Assembly: GCF_021130785.1 (NCBI RefSeq)
Contig: NC_060214.1
Location: 2,259,001 to 2,323,000 of the forward strand
Length of the DNA stretch: 64,000 nt
Source: Homalodisca vitripennis
Lineage: Eukaryota > Arthropoda > Insecta > Hemiptera > Cicadellidae
Direction: 5' to 3'
The notes beneath the pieces were generated by a model. The model was not told where the DNA came from. It made no database searches and was given only the letters and a program-made list of their open reading frames with translations. Positions 49,644 through 61,800 of the stretch are shown here, piece after piece. A program made the position numbers and the translations under genes. The stretch's first letter is position 1, and the number at the start of each line of letters is the position of its first letter.

Positions 49644-51075
49644 TATAAATTCATATATTCATTTCATTCTTTGTTCATCTTTTATGTATAGAAAATATTG
49701 CCAGATACATTATCTGAATTTAGACAGAGTATGTTTTTCAAATTCCAGTATAATTATTTAACATTTTTTATTTTGTGTTGTTTTCCACATGGTATGTGTT
49801 AGTTACAATTTAATTGGCTGAGCGTTAGTTAAGTCTATCAATTGAGAGGCTGGAAACATAGTTTCTGTCTGTCTGTCTGTCTCGAGAACTATACACATTT
49901 TGCTCTAAGACATTTGCCTGAGAGTTCGCAAATACCTTTACACATATCTTATGCGCAAGAATAATGGCAAGGTGAAAATCGCAGAATAAGCTAAGCACTG
50001 TGAAGGAAACAGGATATCCCTTACACTTTTTTAGTTCAGTGATACAAGAAATTAGTAATGCTAAGTTTCAATGGGCATTAGGCCGGAAGTGATTGGAAAA
50101 AATCTTGTTTCCTTCAAAATTGTTCCACTGTCAAAAATCTAAGCACAGCCATATGACTTTTTAACATGAGCATGTTACATGTGCCCCCCATGAAGTCTAT
50201 TATATGAAATGTGGTATAAGTTTTGTCCAATCTGTTAACATAAAACTTAAATTCTTATCATATACTATGTAAAAAACATTCTAATTGGAGTCGATTATGA
50301 ATTCGCTTCATATTTTCATGAAATTCTGATTTAATATCTTTATTTGTGAAATGTCACATTTCTGTGAATAGACATTGTTATTAATTTATAAGATAACAAA
50401 TAAGACTGCTGATATAATAGATCAGGATTAAACAAAATGTAGGACAGCTGATAACGAGTTTAAAATATCAACTGAAAAATAATACATTTTACGATTACAA
50501 ACATTACCTTTCTCTGTCTATAGACTCTACAGAAATAAAACTATCTGTTAGGTCTTACAATAAGTCGTTATTCAAAATTTTTAACAAATAAAGTTAATAA
50601 AGTACCATAAAGTACTGAAAAATTACAAAATAATGCAACGCTACTTCTACATCAATCGCTGTTCACAACATCTCTTCGTTTCGCATGGAGCCAGCAAATC
50701 TACAATTTCCGGATAAAAAGTTTCTCTTAAATGGATGAATTAATAATAGAAAAGGATACATCATTTATCATATCGAACTATCAGTTATACTTATGTTAAC
50801 AGTGGTTACAAGGAAGTCTCATTGAATATAATCTCTCTTTGTATCGTTATCCCTCTTATTACGCTTCCAAATTGAATACTATTTTGACTTAATAATAATG
50901 AATCAATTTAAAAATCAATTGATAAACTCAACGTATTTGAGTAAATAAAATATTAATTTGGTCTGTATTGTTGCCATACAATACTAATAATGTTTTTACA
51001 GCAGACATGCTACAATATTTATCATTCACTAATGAAGACGGAATTCTTATTAAAAATAAAATTTATTTGTATTAA
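49644..51075. other. AT-rich non-coding sequence
   Basis: A short (CTGT)n run lies near 49866. Nothing else recognised. Confidence 0.45.
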
Positions 51076-51081
51076 GGGTCG

Positions 51082-51813
51082 ATGAGATGTCCCCCCGGCC
51101 GCTCTACAACATCAACAATGCCTGCCACCGGGACCGACAAGGCCGCCAGAGTTGACGCGACTGTCATCGCCGACCTCGTCGGCAAGCACCTTTCTTCTGG
51201 CGACGTCTTCGGCCAGCTCGTGACCCGCATCACCCACGAGCTGAAGGGTGTCGTCGAGGAGGCTGTGCGGGCGGCGATGGCGTCCGTCGGCGATGAGGTG
51301 GTAAGGCTCCGGGAGCAGGTGGGAACCTTGACCCAGCGGCTAGAGGAGATGGACGACCGACTGCAGGGGCGCTGTGACGAGCTGGAGCAGAACCTCCGCA
51401 TCTTCGGGGTGGAGGGGACGGCGGGGGAGAACACCGACCGCATCGTGGTGGAGCTCTGCAGGGACAAGCTCGGTGTGGACCTGCCTGCCTCCGCCATCTG
51501 CAGGTCGCACCGAGTCGGCAGCCAGCCCAAGCCCGGGCCCGACGGTAGGAAGAGGCATCGGCCTATAATCGTCCGCTTCATAAGTTACCAAGACCGGCGG
51601 ACGATATACAACACGAAGAAGAAGCTGAAGGGCACGGGCATCACGGTGCGGGAGGACCTGACGGCGCGGCGACTGGAGGTGCTGAAGAGGGTGACGGCGC
51701 AGCACGGGGTCCGCAACACCTGGACTTAGGACGGCAGGGTGCTGTGGCTGGGCAGGGACGGCAGCAAGGGAGTGGCGACCCGGCTTTCCGACCTCCAACC
51801 AGCTTCTAACTGA
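51082..51813 (+). pseudogene. LINE ORF1 protein (coiled coil, RRM, C-terminal domain), amber stop near the end
   Basis: An RNA-binding chaperone-type ORF1p of 243 codons. It has ATG at 51082, with an in-frame second ATG at 51118. A heptad-like coiled coil covers residues ~55-103 (VRLREQVGTLTQRLEEMDD). An RRM-like domain starts at NLRIFGVEG (residue ~104). The basic C-terminal domain has RPIIVRF, KKKLKGTGITVREDLT and LEVLKRV. A TAG at 51727-51729 follows NTWT. The same frame continues DGRVLWLGRDGSKG to a TGA at 51811-51813, so the stop is a point change (probably from CAG) that removes 27 residues. GC content is far higher than the surroundings. Family knowledge: such proteins trimerise and coat LINE RNA in the cytoplasm. 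Confidence 0.85.
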
Positions 51814-52268
51814 TTAAGTATATTTTTTTAACCATTTCCAGTTCTGAAATTCTACTTCCTAAAGCTTTTATTTATTTTCTTTTACACTGTACATCAATAT
51901 TTATTTTCTAATGAATTTCTACGAAATTATTATTATTTTGTTTTTAAGAGTTTTAATTGGCTATATAATTATAACTTTACTATTAATTTATTCTTTTTAA
52001 AATTATTATTAGAATTATTATAGCACTAAACAAAATTTGAATTCACTACCATTTTATTTATTTTTCTTTCCACTTTCATTTTTAATGATTATTATTATTA
52101 CAATAAGAGCCTGCAAGCTTGCATGCATGTTTAAATTTATTATGAATAATATTAGAGTAGTAATAACTTCAATTAATTTTAAGTTTATATTAAATGATAA
52201 AGTATTATTTTTTCTTTGTTATGGTATGCGTGTGTGTGTAAATGTACTGACCGCAATGTCACTGTCGC

Positions 52269-55219
52269 GTGTACCGCCGGCCGCTCGCCGCCTGCAGTGT
52301 CGTCGCGCCCCTGCTCGCCGCCGTGCGCGGCTCTGACAGCCCCGCCCCGAGCGGGCGCGCCTCTCCGCCGTCCCTGCCCGCGCTTCTCTGTCGTTCTCTC
52401 GCTCCCTACAAAAATTTCCTCAAGGCAGCACACGTTAACGCACAATCAATCACTGTTTAGTCATATTGACGAATTTCGTTCCATTTTTGAGCCATTACAT
52501 ACCGACATTATCTTGGTCTCTGAGACTTGGCTAAAACCAACCACAAGCGACAAGAGCATTAATTTAGCTGGCTACAATATTTTCAGGAACGACCGTCTAC
52601 ACAAACGTGGTGGTGGAGTCGCAGTTTATGTCAAGTCTCAGTTTCCTACTTCCATCTTATTCTCATCTGATACATCTAGAGAGGGACGGCCTGAATTTAT
52701 GTTTTTGGATGTCAGTGTCAATGGGACGCATGTTTTAGTCGGTGCATGTTATAGGGCCCCCAATACCGGCCATCTTGCCGAATTTGAACACACACTCATC
52801 GATTTTATGGCTCGTTACAGTCATGTCATTGTCATGGGTGATCTTAACTCCGATTTGTTAGGGCCTACCACATATGAAAAAACCTTTTTAACCACAATGT
52901 TTCAGTCATGTAACATGTCTCTGCTACCACTTCATGCCACTCATCACACTGCTACAACCGACACGTGGCTTGACATCATGGCTGTTTCTGACCTGACCCA
53001 CGTTGCACACCACGGACAATTTCCTGCCCCTGGACTTTCAAAGCATGATCTCATTTTTTGTGCCTATAAACTCCATACCCCCAAAAATAAGCCCAATATT
53101 ATCAAATATCGCAGATACAGGGACATAGATCATGCTTCACTTCTCACAGATGCTGCTGCTTTACCCTGGCATGAAGTAACCACTGCCAATAATGTAGACA
53201 AAATGGTTATCAAATTTAATGCTTTACTTACTAATTTATTTGATAAACATGCCCCAATCATAACTAAAAGAGTAACCAAAGCCCCCTCTCCATGGATGAA
53301 TGATTTCATAAGAAATTTGCAAAAGCAAAGGGATTCCGCCTTCAGAAAAGCTAAACGTTCTAAATTCACTCAAGATTGGGAGGCATATAAACGTCTTAGG
53401 AATCACACGCAGCAGCAAATCCGTAACGCCAAAGTTAGATTTTACCACACAACACTTTCAGAGCCTCAGTCCTCTAAATCACTGTGGAGTAAAATTAAAG
53501 ACCTTGGTGTGGGTAAATCCAATATCAGTCCACCTGTTCCGTTTGATCTCAATATTATAAATGATTACTTTATTAATATCCCTGTTAATATATATGCAGC
53601 TAGCGATTATTTTGCTGAGCTGGAGGCTGCTCCTCGAGAGGCTGCTGGCCGCCAGTTTTCTTTCACACCTGTGAGTGAGGCTGATGTGCTTGCTGCTTTC
53701 GCGAGGATGACCAGCAACGCAGTTGGGGCTGACAACATACCTTTGCGATTTCTGAAAGATACATTGCCAATCACCCTTCCTGTTTTAGTAGTCATTTTCA
53801 ATTATTCTTTAAATTCCTCTGTCTTTTCCCTTAACCTGGAAGCATGCTCTAGTTCGTCCGTTGAGAAAAGTGTCTAATCCACAATCCCCTTCTGACCTAC
53901 GTCCAATCAGTATTCTCCCTTGTCTCTCCAAATGCCTTGAAAGAGTGGTACATCAACAAATTTCATCTTATCTGAATACCTATAACATCTTATCTAAATA
54001 CCAGTCTGGATTCAGGCCTAATCACAGCACCACCACAACCCTAATTAAAATCACCGATGATATCAGATTGGCAATGGACAAGAGACTAATCACCATTTCA
54101 CTGCTTTTTGACTTTTCCAAAGCCTTCAACTTTGTTTATTACCCCCTTCTCCTCATCAAATTGAAGAAGTATGGTTTCTCCGATGAGTGTGTTAACTGGG
54201 TCAAATCGTATCTTACTGGGCGACAGAAATGTGTCAAAGAAAGGGAAAAAATATCTGAATGGAAAGCCGTAACACGGGGTGTTCCACAGGGCTCTGTTCT
54301 TGGACCCCTATTGTTCTCAATTTATACTAATGACGTCACATCTATTTTAAGGCACTCTAAGTTTCATCTTTATGCCGATGATTTACAAATTTACGTACAC
54401 TGTTCGCCTGATGAATTGAGCACATTTATGGTTCTACTCAATCAAGACATTGAATCAATTGCTTGTTGGGCAAATAAACATGGGCTGAAATTAAATGAAG
54501 ACAAAACGCAGGCAATGGTATTGGGAAACCCAAGATTGATCGACCGTTTGGACTTCAACGTTGCACCAAAACTTGAACTCAATAACCACGTACTAAATTT
54601 TCAAAAACAAATTAAAAAATCTTGGCCTTACTATGAGCTCAAGTCTTAAGTGGAATGACCAGGTTACGATAACGTGTAATAGAGTATTTGCTGGCATTCA
54701 CAGTTTAAAACGTTTTGCTTTATATCTACCATTCAGTGTCAAGGTTATGCTGATTAAAACTCTCATACTGCCACACTTCAACTACTGTGACGCTGTGATC
54801 AGTGACATGACTGTTGAGCTTTCGGACAGGCTTCAACGTGCTCAAAACTATTGTATCAGATTTATTTTCAATCTCAGACGTTATGAGCATGTGACTCCAT
54901 TTTTCAAACAGCTATCGCTTCTGAAACTTCAACAACTTCGCCAACTTCACATTTTTTCAACTCTACATTCAGTTATCAGAAACAAGTCACCTGTTTACCT
55001 GTCCCGAAAATTTCAAATTATTTCCGATATAAGTGAGCGACCTACGAGAAGGGGATCCAAGTTACTCTCAATTCCTGTTCATCGATCGAACTTCTTCAGT
55101 AGGTCGTTCACTGTTCAGGCATGTCGCCTCTGGAACTCTCTTCCTGATGATATCCGTATTATAGAAGGTCGGGCTCGTTTTGGGGCGGGGGTCAGGGACT
55201 TGTTGCTGGGCGGTCTGTA
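52269..55219 (+). pseudogene. LINE ORF2 (AP endonuclease and reverse transcriptase), three frameshifts
   Basis: Endonuclease motifs in order: HVNAQS (about 52429), SETWLKP (52519), GDLNSD (52837), SKHDLI (53038). Reverse transcriptase: GADNIPLRF (53730), DLRPISILPCLSKCLERVV, DFSKAF (54108; the next conserved Asp is Asn), GVPQGSVLGPLLFSIY (54277), YADD (54371-54382, intact), HGLKLNEDKTQ. The C-terminus ends LWNSLPDDIR. The frame breaks three times: AATCAATC at 52444-52451 (one AATC too many), TTTT at 53824-53827 (one T too many before PLTWKHALVRPL) and six A at 54614-54619 (one too many before NLGLTMSSSLKW). No clear ATG is visible in the first frame, so the start is uncertain. Catalytic motifs are otherwise preserved, which suggests a young insertion. 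Confidence 0.88.
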
Positions 55220-55469
55220 GGGGTGACGGATGGCGGTGCTCGTGGCGTGCTTGTGGTCAGGCTGTGTGTTTGAGAGAATGAATGTAGCAATAACAAGAAA
55301 TTATTTAAAAAGTAAATTGTTAATTTAAGTTTTAATTTATCTTTGTTTGAAAATTTTCTACATATTCAGCTGATAAATTTGATTTTTAATTATTACATAG
55401 TAGTATATATTTTGGTTAAATTTAAATTTTAAATGGAATTTGTTATAGTTTTAAGGTCATTAAATGTAA

Positions 55470-55475
<6 letters not shown>

Positions 55476-55517
<42 letters not shown>
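55476..55517. repeat. (TA)n microsatellite in the LINE 3' UTR
   Basis: Uninterrupted TA, about 42 bp. Confidence 0.95.
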
Positions 55518-55519
<2 letters not shown>

Positions 55520-55604
55520 GTATATTATGTGAGGTTGAGTGGTAGAGAGGGCTAAATAGCCCTAACTCCGCCTCTTGAATAAAGGCCTATTTCATTTCAT
55601 TTCA

Positions 55605-58112
55605 GATGTAAGTAATATACTAATACGAAACAATATTTAACATCTGTTTAGTTGTAACTGTTTTCTCGGTAATATTTCTCAACTGATAATTATTTTTTCA
55701 TCTTTCTCGGAAAATAAAACAAAAGATAGCGTACAACAAGGCCCTATCTTTTATTGTTAACAATTCAATCAATTTAAAAAGTAAAACATAGCATATTCAA
55801 TTAGCGTCCGTAAATATATAAGAGGTCTAAATTCATCATTCATTAACCAAATCGTAAAGAATTTATGTTTTATTTATTATATTGTAATATGCAATTTATT
55901 TTTATCATTTTATACGTTTTATATCTGTGTTTCTCCGCAGACCCATAGCTCCCGTCTCTTTAATTTGTTTTATTATTTACAAGTTTAAACCCCTAAATTA
56001 AACTGCTTGGAACTCACTGTGAGTAATGTAATTTTAATATCCGTTAATGTTGGAGAAGAGTGCCGACACATCCACGGCCACGCATGCAGAGAATGTGCGA
56101 TGCGTGCTAACGGACGGGGTTTATAGCGCCTCAGATGCCGCAAGTGCCAACGGTTTTATTGTGAAGTTAATTATGCTCGTAGCCGGCCTTCAGCACACGC
56201 CCTTATCACTTTACAGTTAACACTTTGAACAAATAGTAAAATGCTATGAAATATACGTTAATAAGAGGAGGCTGTACTGGTGGTATTATTCATTCTAGTA
56301 AAAATATATATAAAACGGTTTTAAATACCTCTACAGGCTTACATTCAGTTGTGGAACAATAGGGTGAGTCTTAACTTGATACTAAATATGTTGTACTCAA
56401 GTTCGTTTCTCAACATTTAGCCCTGACGTTGATAATTGTTACGAGTATTAAACTTATTGTAAAGTTAGACTAAAAATGGGGCTCTGTTCTGTCGGAATCT
56501 AACGACACAGATGATGGAATAAGTGATGTAATCTATGTAGATCAGAGTTTAGATAGAAGTATAGACTGACGACACATTGCTCGTAACATCTTTTCCATGG
56601 CGTAATACGATTAATTAAAAAAATATATTCCATGGCTAATCTTTTACTTAATCACATCTTTTACATCACCTAACGAGCGAATTTCTTAGTTTATTCCAAG
56701 TCACAACACTACAATCATTTACAGTGGATGCTAATTACCTCAATCGTGATAAAATTTACAAATAAATATTTATGTAATTCCAAATTAAATATGAAAGGTG
56801 TTGGTTAAGTTATCTATAATATAAAATAAATAAAAAATAGTGACGAGAGACTCAAAAGTATTCTCCAAATGGAAAGAAAAGTACCGAGATATGTATGTCT
56901 GTTTAATAAAAAAAACATAAATGTTTCTGTGTTGCTACAAATAAATAAAAAACATGTAGTTTTTATTCATTTGACATGTCTTCATAACGTAAAATGTTAA
57001 AATTTGTTGTTTAACACAATAATTCATATAACGGCTCTAAAGAATGATAGCAATAAATCATAGCAACTGTTTTAAAATTAAACGTATTGATTGTATTATT
57101 AATATTTTAATCTTTCAACAGTTTATTATAGTTTATAGTTATATTTATTATAGAAAATTATAGTTATTTCACTTTGTTGGTTTCTGAAATAAAAATAAAT
57201 CCTATTAAACATAAACAAGCAGCCATACGAGCATTGCTTGTATTTTACTTTTAGATCCTCCTGGTCAAAGAGCAATATCCTGAAGCTTGCGAAGAGAGTT
57301 TTAATAGACCCTATGTTATCGTAAAAAAGTGTTTTTAAGCTTATTAAGAGCTTTAAGAAACGTATGCTTAGGTAACAAATATAAAGTACAAAAGTTTGTT
57401 TATGTACAGTATTCATCTAAATTTACAGTGACTAAGGACTGCAGTCTTATACATTCTGAGGTATCAAATTCCGTCATTAGTAAAAATGGAAAAGGAGCAT
57501 CATAATTTTATATAGTAAAATATTGCTAAACCTTGAATATTTTAATGTAACCTTTAACATTTCTTTTATTATTTCATCACACATCAGTGTCAAATATATT
57601 TTATACTTACGAACTTTAAATATCAATATTGAAACCACAGAGAAACTAGTTTGATTACGGTATAGCTTCCAAATAATTAGTGTAATGAAATGCCGTTTAA
57701 AACTTTAGAAAGATTTACGTGTCTCTTTAACCTGATTATTTACATCACACTGTATTTTATAGATTCCAATTAAGGAATTAGGCGAACTTCTATCTGGGTA
57801 GAACGTAAAAGTTATGTTCTATAAAATGCTTCTATTTATAATAGAAAATTTTAATTTTTAACTTGGAAATGTTTATAGTATTATTTTGGGTAAAATGTAT
57901 AGGTAATACTTATATTTGTTTGAATTCTAAACAAAATTATCTCTGTTAAGATTGTTTGCGGAGAACTGAATGAAGCATTTTCTGTAAATTTTACAAATTA
58001 ATGATTTTTAAATTTAACATATTTTTGTACTAATATACCATGATGGTTGTTATATTTTAGCTGGTAGATTCCAAACGTATTGCGTAAAAGGTTGTCTACT
58101 TTAGTTATAACA
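55605..58112. other. AT-rich non-coding sequence
   Basis: A GC-richer patch at about 56045-56210 has no readable frame or family. Otherwise nothing recognised. Confidence 0.4.
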
Positions 58113-58290
58113 TTAAAATCTCCCACACTTCAAGACAGGTGTTGCATGCGGCGCCGAGTTGCTAACAATAACTTTCAAACTGATATCTACAACTACCGCA
58201 TCACTGTAACTACTGTAACACGCGAGTAAACCGTACCAGGTACAGTCACAATAGTGATAAACGCTGCATAACTACGAGGAACCGTGTTGG
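58113..58290. repeat. Dispersed repeat, shared with 14958-15110
   Basis: It has the same order of phrases as the 14.96-kb copy (CTCCCA, ACAGGTGTT, GAGTTGCTAACAATAA, TTTCAAACTGATATCT). The similarity fades after the AGTAAA phrase. Confidence 0.55.
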
Positions 58291-58635
58291 TAACAATCCA
58301 AATGTGTGAGCCAGCTGATCAGAAAGATATTTGCCCTTGTTGTATAATTCCGGCATAAATTTAAAAAGCGTTTAAAACTAGATGTAGAAAACGAATTAGA
58401 TATCGCTAATTTACATTTTTAATTTAGACCAAACGAACCTTGGTGAAGGCCTGCGACCTCGGTAGTACACGTGCAAGCGCCCTATTGGATTTTAATACAT
58501 ATTTCAGATTTACACAAGCCAGAATAATATTAACAGGACGTAGAAGTATTATGGCAATCTTAAGTAAGGGACAAAGTACGTCCTTTCTCTAAACCTAGGG
58601 CTATGTCAAAATTGTTCGAGTGGCCAGAGAACAAC

Positions 58636-59110
58636 GTAAATAAATAAATAGAAATGTCTTTATTGGTCGAGCGATCATCAAAGTAAAAACTCTGCTTTTC
58701 ATGACAACTCCTACCAAAGTATACAAACTTCATTATACTTAAATTACACAAAAATAAAATGACGCGTAACATTTATCGCTAAGTATTAATGCAACACTTT
58801 TATTAAATTTTTAAGAGGCTGGGGTTTCTTATTGCAGTGGGCAAAGTGTCTGAATGCCTTTTTCCCTGTCTCTAAACTTGGTGGTGTAATAGACCATCTT
58901 GTCGAGTACAGCGCTGGCTCACCTCATGCCTAAAACCAGCTTTAATCTAAGATATTCTGGCCTTCCCTTCTGAAGAACCTTATGAATCAGCTTAACGGTT
59001 TGAAGATGGGAGCAACCCTCCACCGACATCACCCCAGCACTTAATCGGTACTCGCTTATGTGCTCAAACGTACCTGCATGTCTAGTCCTGCTCAGTGACC
59101 GAGAGCTTTG
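58636..59110 (-). mobile_element. 5'-truncated LINE: ORF2 C-terminus plus 3' UTR
   Basis: The minus strand gives SEYRLSAGVMSVEGCSHLQT, then VKLIHKVLQKGRPEYLRLKL and further on KAFRHFAHCN-like sequence (with stops), the pattern of a CR1/Rex-like ORF2 C-terminus. The 3' end follows at AATAAAG (58665-58658) with an ATTT-type tail (58650-58637). It is a different family from the 34.6- and 61.6-kb relics. Confidence 0.55.
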
Positions 59111-60152
59111 ATAAATTATTTATCTGACTATCTACCATTGTTGTAACATAATATGTTATAACAGTTGAAATGAAACTTTGTATGCTAGAAGAGATTGCTT
59201 ATATTTCTGTAATGTTCTGTAAGAGAAATTTTGTATTGAGCCAACCATAGAAGTATTACGGTTCGAATGAATTTGTCCGTCAGTAATGAACAAGCAATAA
59301 CAAAAGTTCCAAGAGGTCTGCTTACTCCAGTTTACAACAGCAGTAACAGTAACATGGTCGTACACTTGAGTTAACATTGAACCGTTCCTGTTGTCTTCCA
59401 TCTGTATTCTTCTTAACTCTGTATTTAACTGTTTTATTACAATACAAACTGCTATATGTATGTTTGTATGGTGTTTACTTGTATATGTTAATACGTATAC
59501 ACTGCTGTATTAATGTAGAATACGTTACATAAATCATTGTAATGCACAACCCTGGACAGTATAAACGGAGAAACTCCATCTGTCAGTTTTATTTCCTTAA
59601 AATATTTCTAAAGCATGATTTAAAAACAGATTTTGAATAGACAGCGTACATAATAAGTTACTTGAATATTTCATTCGTGTTTCCTTGTAAGGAAATTTCA
59701 GAATGTACTGTATAACGGCAATACTGGAAATACGGAAATTTCGATTCCCAAAGATGTAAATAACAGGGGTTTCTAACAGTTTTCTCGTTAAAATATTTAC
59801 TGGTATCTACTTAAATACCATTGGCGTAGATAAAAAACTAAATTAGAAGTAAAATTAAATCTCGAATAAAAGGAATTAGAGTTCCAACAATGTTTGGGAC
59901 AAAAGTACGCTTCAAACCCCTATTATCCGATATTATTTTGGTTTTTTAATTAAAAATATTATGGTTTACTTACTTTAAAACTATAATTAAAGGTCTGCTA
60001 GGTAAGAATATCATAATAAATTTCCGTGTTTATCCTAAAGCGATTGCAACCCTAAGCATTATTCTTAACATATCGTTTGATTTATTCTCGCTTCAAGTAA
60101 AAATCTAGACAATGAGTAAAACAATTACTTCATTATTCAGAAAAAGTTCGTT
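59111..60152. other. AT-rich non-coding sequence
   Basis: A minus-strand open frame of 81 codons (59401-59156) starts with ATG but matches no family I recognise. Nothing else is supported. Confidence 0.35.
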
Positions 60153-60488
60153 TGAGATAACTCACAATAAAGGGAAGGCAGGCTCACTGCCACATCTGTT
60201 TGGATGTAGACGTGCCGCCATTACAGGTAGCCTCTCACTATCGTGAATACGTGAGGATATTGTAAAAGATAACGCACAATAAAGGGAAAGCAGGCTCACT
60301 GCCACATCTGTTTGGATGTAGACGTGCCGCCATTACAGGTAGCCTCTCACTATCGTGAATACGTGAGGATATTGTAAAAGATAACGCACAATAAAGGGAA
60401 AGCAGGCTCACTGCCACATCTGTTTTGGATGTAGACGTGCCGCCATTACAGGTAGCCTCTCACTATCGTGAATACGTGAGGATATTGT
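60153..60488. repeat. Tandem array, 112-bp monomer, 3 copies
   Basis: AAAGGGAA begins units at 60169, 60281 and 60393. Units are nearly identical (GCAGGCTCACTGCCACATCT, TAGACGTGCCGCCATTACAG, CACTATCGTGAATACGTGAG). The third has one extra T. Confidence 0.95.
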
Positions 60489-61084
60489 TTCAGATATCTT
60501 TCTGATAGGCAACAAATAGTGTTGTAATTTTTAATATACTAAACATGAAAACAATGCGAAATTGGTTTATCTTATAAGGAAATATCCATGGAAACGTGAA
60601 ATAAACAGGTCAGATCAGCTAAGACTAGTAAGTTAGAATATAGTTAGGAATCTGGCTTGGCAGCTAATAGAGGGTCTCAGCTTTTAATACAATCGGCGCC
60701 CACAGCACATTATCACGTGCTCTCGGCAGAGTGTATATACTCGCACCCGTAGCTAATTTACTTACAGGTATAAGGTCAGGAAATTTGAAAGTAATTTAGT
60801 TACTACAGTAATGATATAAAAGTACATATAAGGTAGGAAAATATTCTTTAAATAAAAAACAAATACCATAATAGAAGCTTTTTCAATGCAAGTTCGCATT
60901 TAACACTAAAGATTTGTACATAAAACATCCTTTTTTTCCTACAGGTAAAAGAGCTTGGTAAATCCTGGACTTAACTGATCAATAACTTTAAGTCAAGTCC
61001 TTTCTATAAGTATAGATTCCTTACAATGCGATACTGTGAGTAGGTATGTCAGTACAAAAATAAAGTCAACCTAACGATAACACC
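60489..61084. other. AT-rich non-coding sequence
   Basis: Nothing recognised. Confidence 0.4.
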
Positions 61085-61800
61085 AATGTTTCAGGAAAAA
61101 ATAAAACACCGTACTGGAACCAGAAACGTTACTTGGCATCATAAACTGGGACCAGAATTTCTTGAGAATTTCCTCAAAATAAAATCTCCTGACCTTTGCA
61201 ATGCTATCAGGAGAGACAAATGCCGTTTATTTTTAAACATTTATCGAAATATCGTGGATCCGGGATTGTTGTGGAATGCTCATATTGAAAATAATTGCTC
61301 GAAATGTGCGTTTATGAGGTGTTCAGCCAAATAATGCTATATTCAGGTTCAGATGATGACGTATTATGGCTTGACTTACCCTCACCTTATGTACGATTTA
61401 TTGTTGTGGGGAGCAAGCACAAACGTACAGTTCTCCAGAGTTTTACAAAATTAAAAGACAAGCGGTTCGGATATTCGCACGATTTAATTAGGGAGAGTCA
61501 TGCAAAGAGGCCTTTAGAGAATTAGACATACCGACTCTTCTAGGTCTCTACTATTTAGAGACAACATTCTGTATGTCTAAATGTGATATGATTAGCGGAC
61601 GACATACATATGAAACACGAGGCAGACATCGGACTGGGAGACACAGGATGGAAGTTTACGAACTTCACAGGCAGAAGTTCGCTCATCAATAAATGGCCTC
61701 GTTCAATAGAAAATTTCACAACGCCCAATGTGTTAAAATATAATTTGAAACGCTTTTTAGTGTTTCAAGCATTTTAAATTGACGAGTTTGTGGCATACGA
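61085..61800 (+). mobile_element. Decayed jockey-like LINE ORF2 C-terminus
   Basis: Over several frames the plus strand gives VDPGLLWNAHIENNCSK (about 61255), ELDIPTLLGLYYLETTFCMS (61518), then ISGRHTYETRGRHRTGRHR (about 61592) and LKRFLVFQAF (about 61750). This is the same family as the relic at 34.6-35.7 kb (FCMNKC..., YEARG..., KRFLVYQAFY). The two open frames at 61086-61334 and 61295-61525 are remnants of this sequence, not separate genes. Confidence 0.7.

Larger units (their letters stand above)
51076..55604 (+). mobile_element. Near full-length two-ORF non-LTR retrotransposon, inactive
   Basis: About 4.5 kb: GC-rich ORF1 (51082-51813), an AT-rich inter-ORF spacer (51814-52250), ORF2 with endonuclease and reverse transcriptase (about 52269-55219), a 3' UTR with a TA microsatellite (55476-55517), AATAAA (55578-55583) and an ATTTC-type tail (55589-55604) instead of poly-A. 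The ORF2 motifs place it in the broad jockey/CR1/L2 group. The L1-type ORF1 means the clade needs a tree. The 5' end is set only by the ORF1 start, and no target duplication was identified. Three frameshifts and one stop disable it. Confidence 0.88.

Noticed and set aside
51072..51798. Minus-strand frames of 169 and 152 codons opposite ORF1
   Set aside because: They are antisense shadows of the GC-rich LINE ORF1, whose plus-strand product has clear domains.
52185..52445. Minus-strand frame of 86 codons at the start of ORF2
   Set aside because: Antisense shadow in a GC-rich stretch. The plus-strand endonuclease frame is the supported one.
61086..61525. Two overlapping plus-strand frames as an independent gene
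   Set aside because: Their translations carry decayed LINE reverse transcriptase C-terminal motifs, so they belong to a relic.
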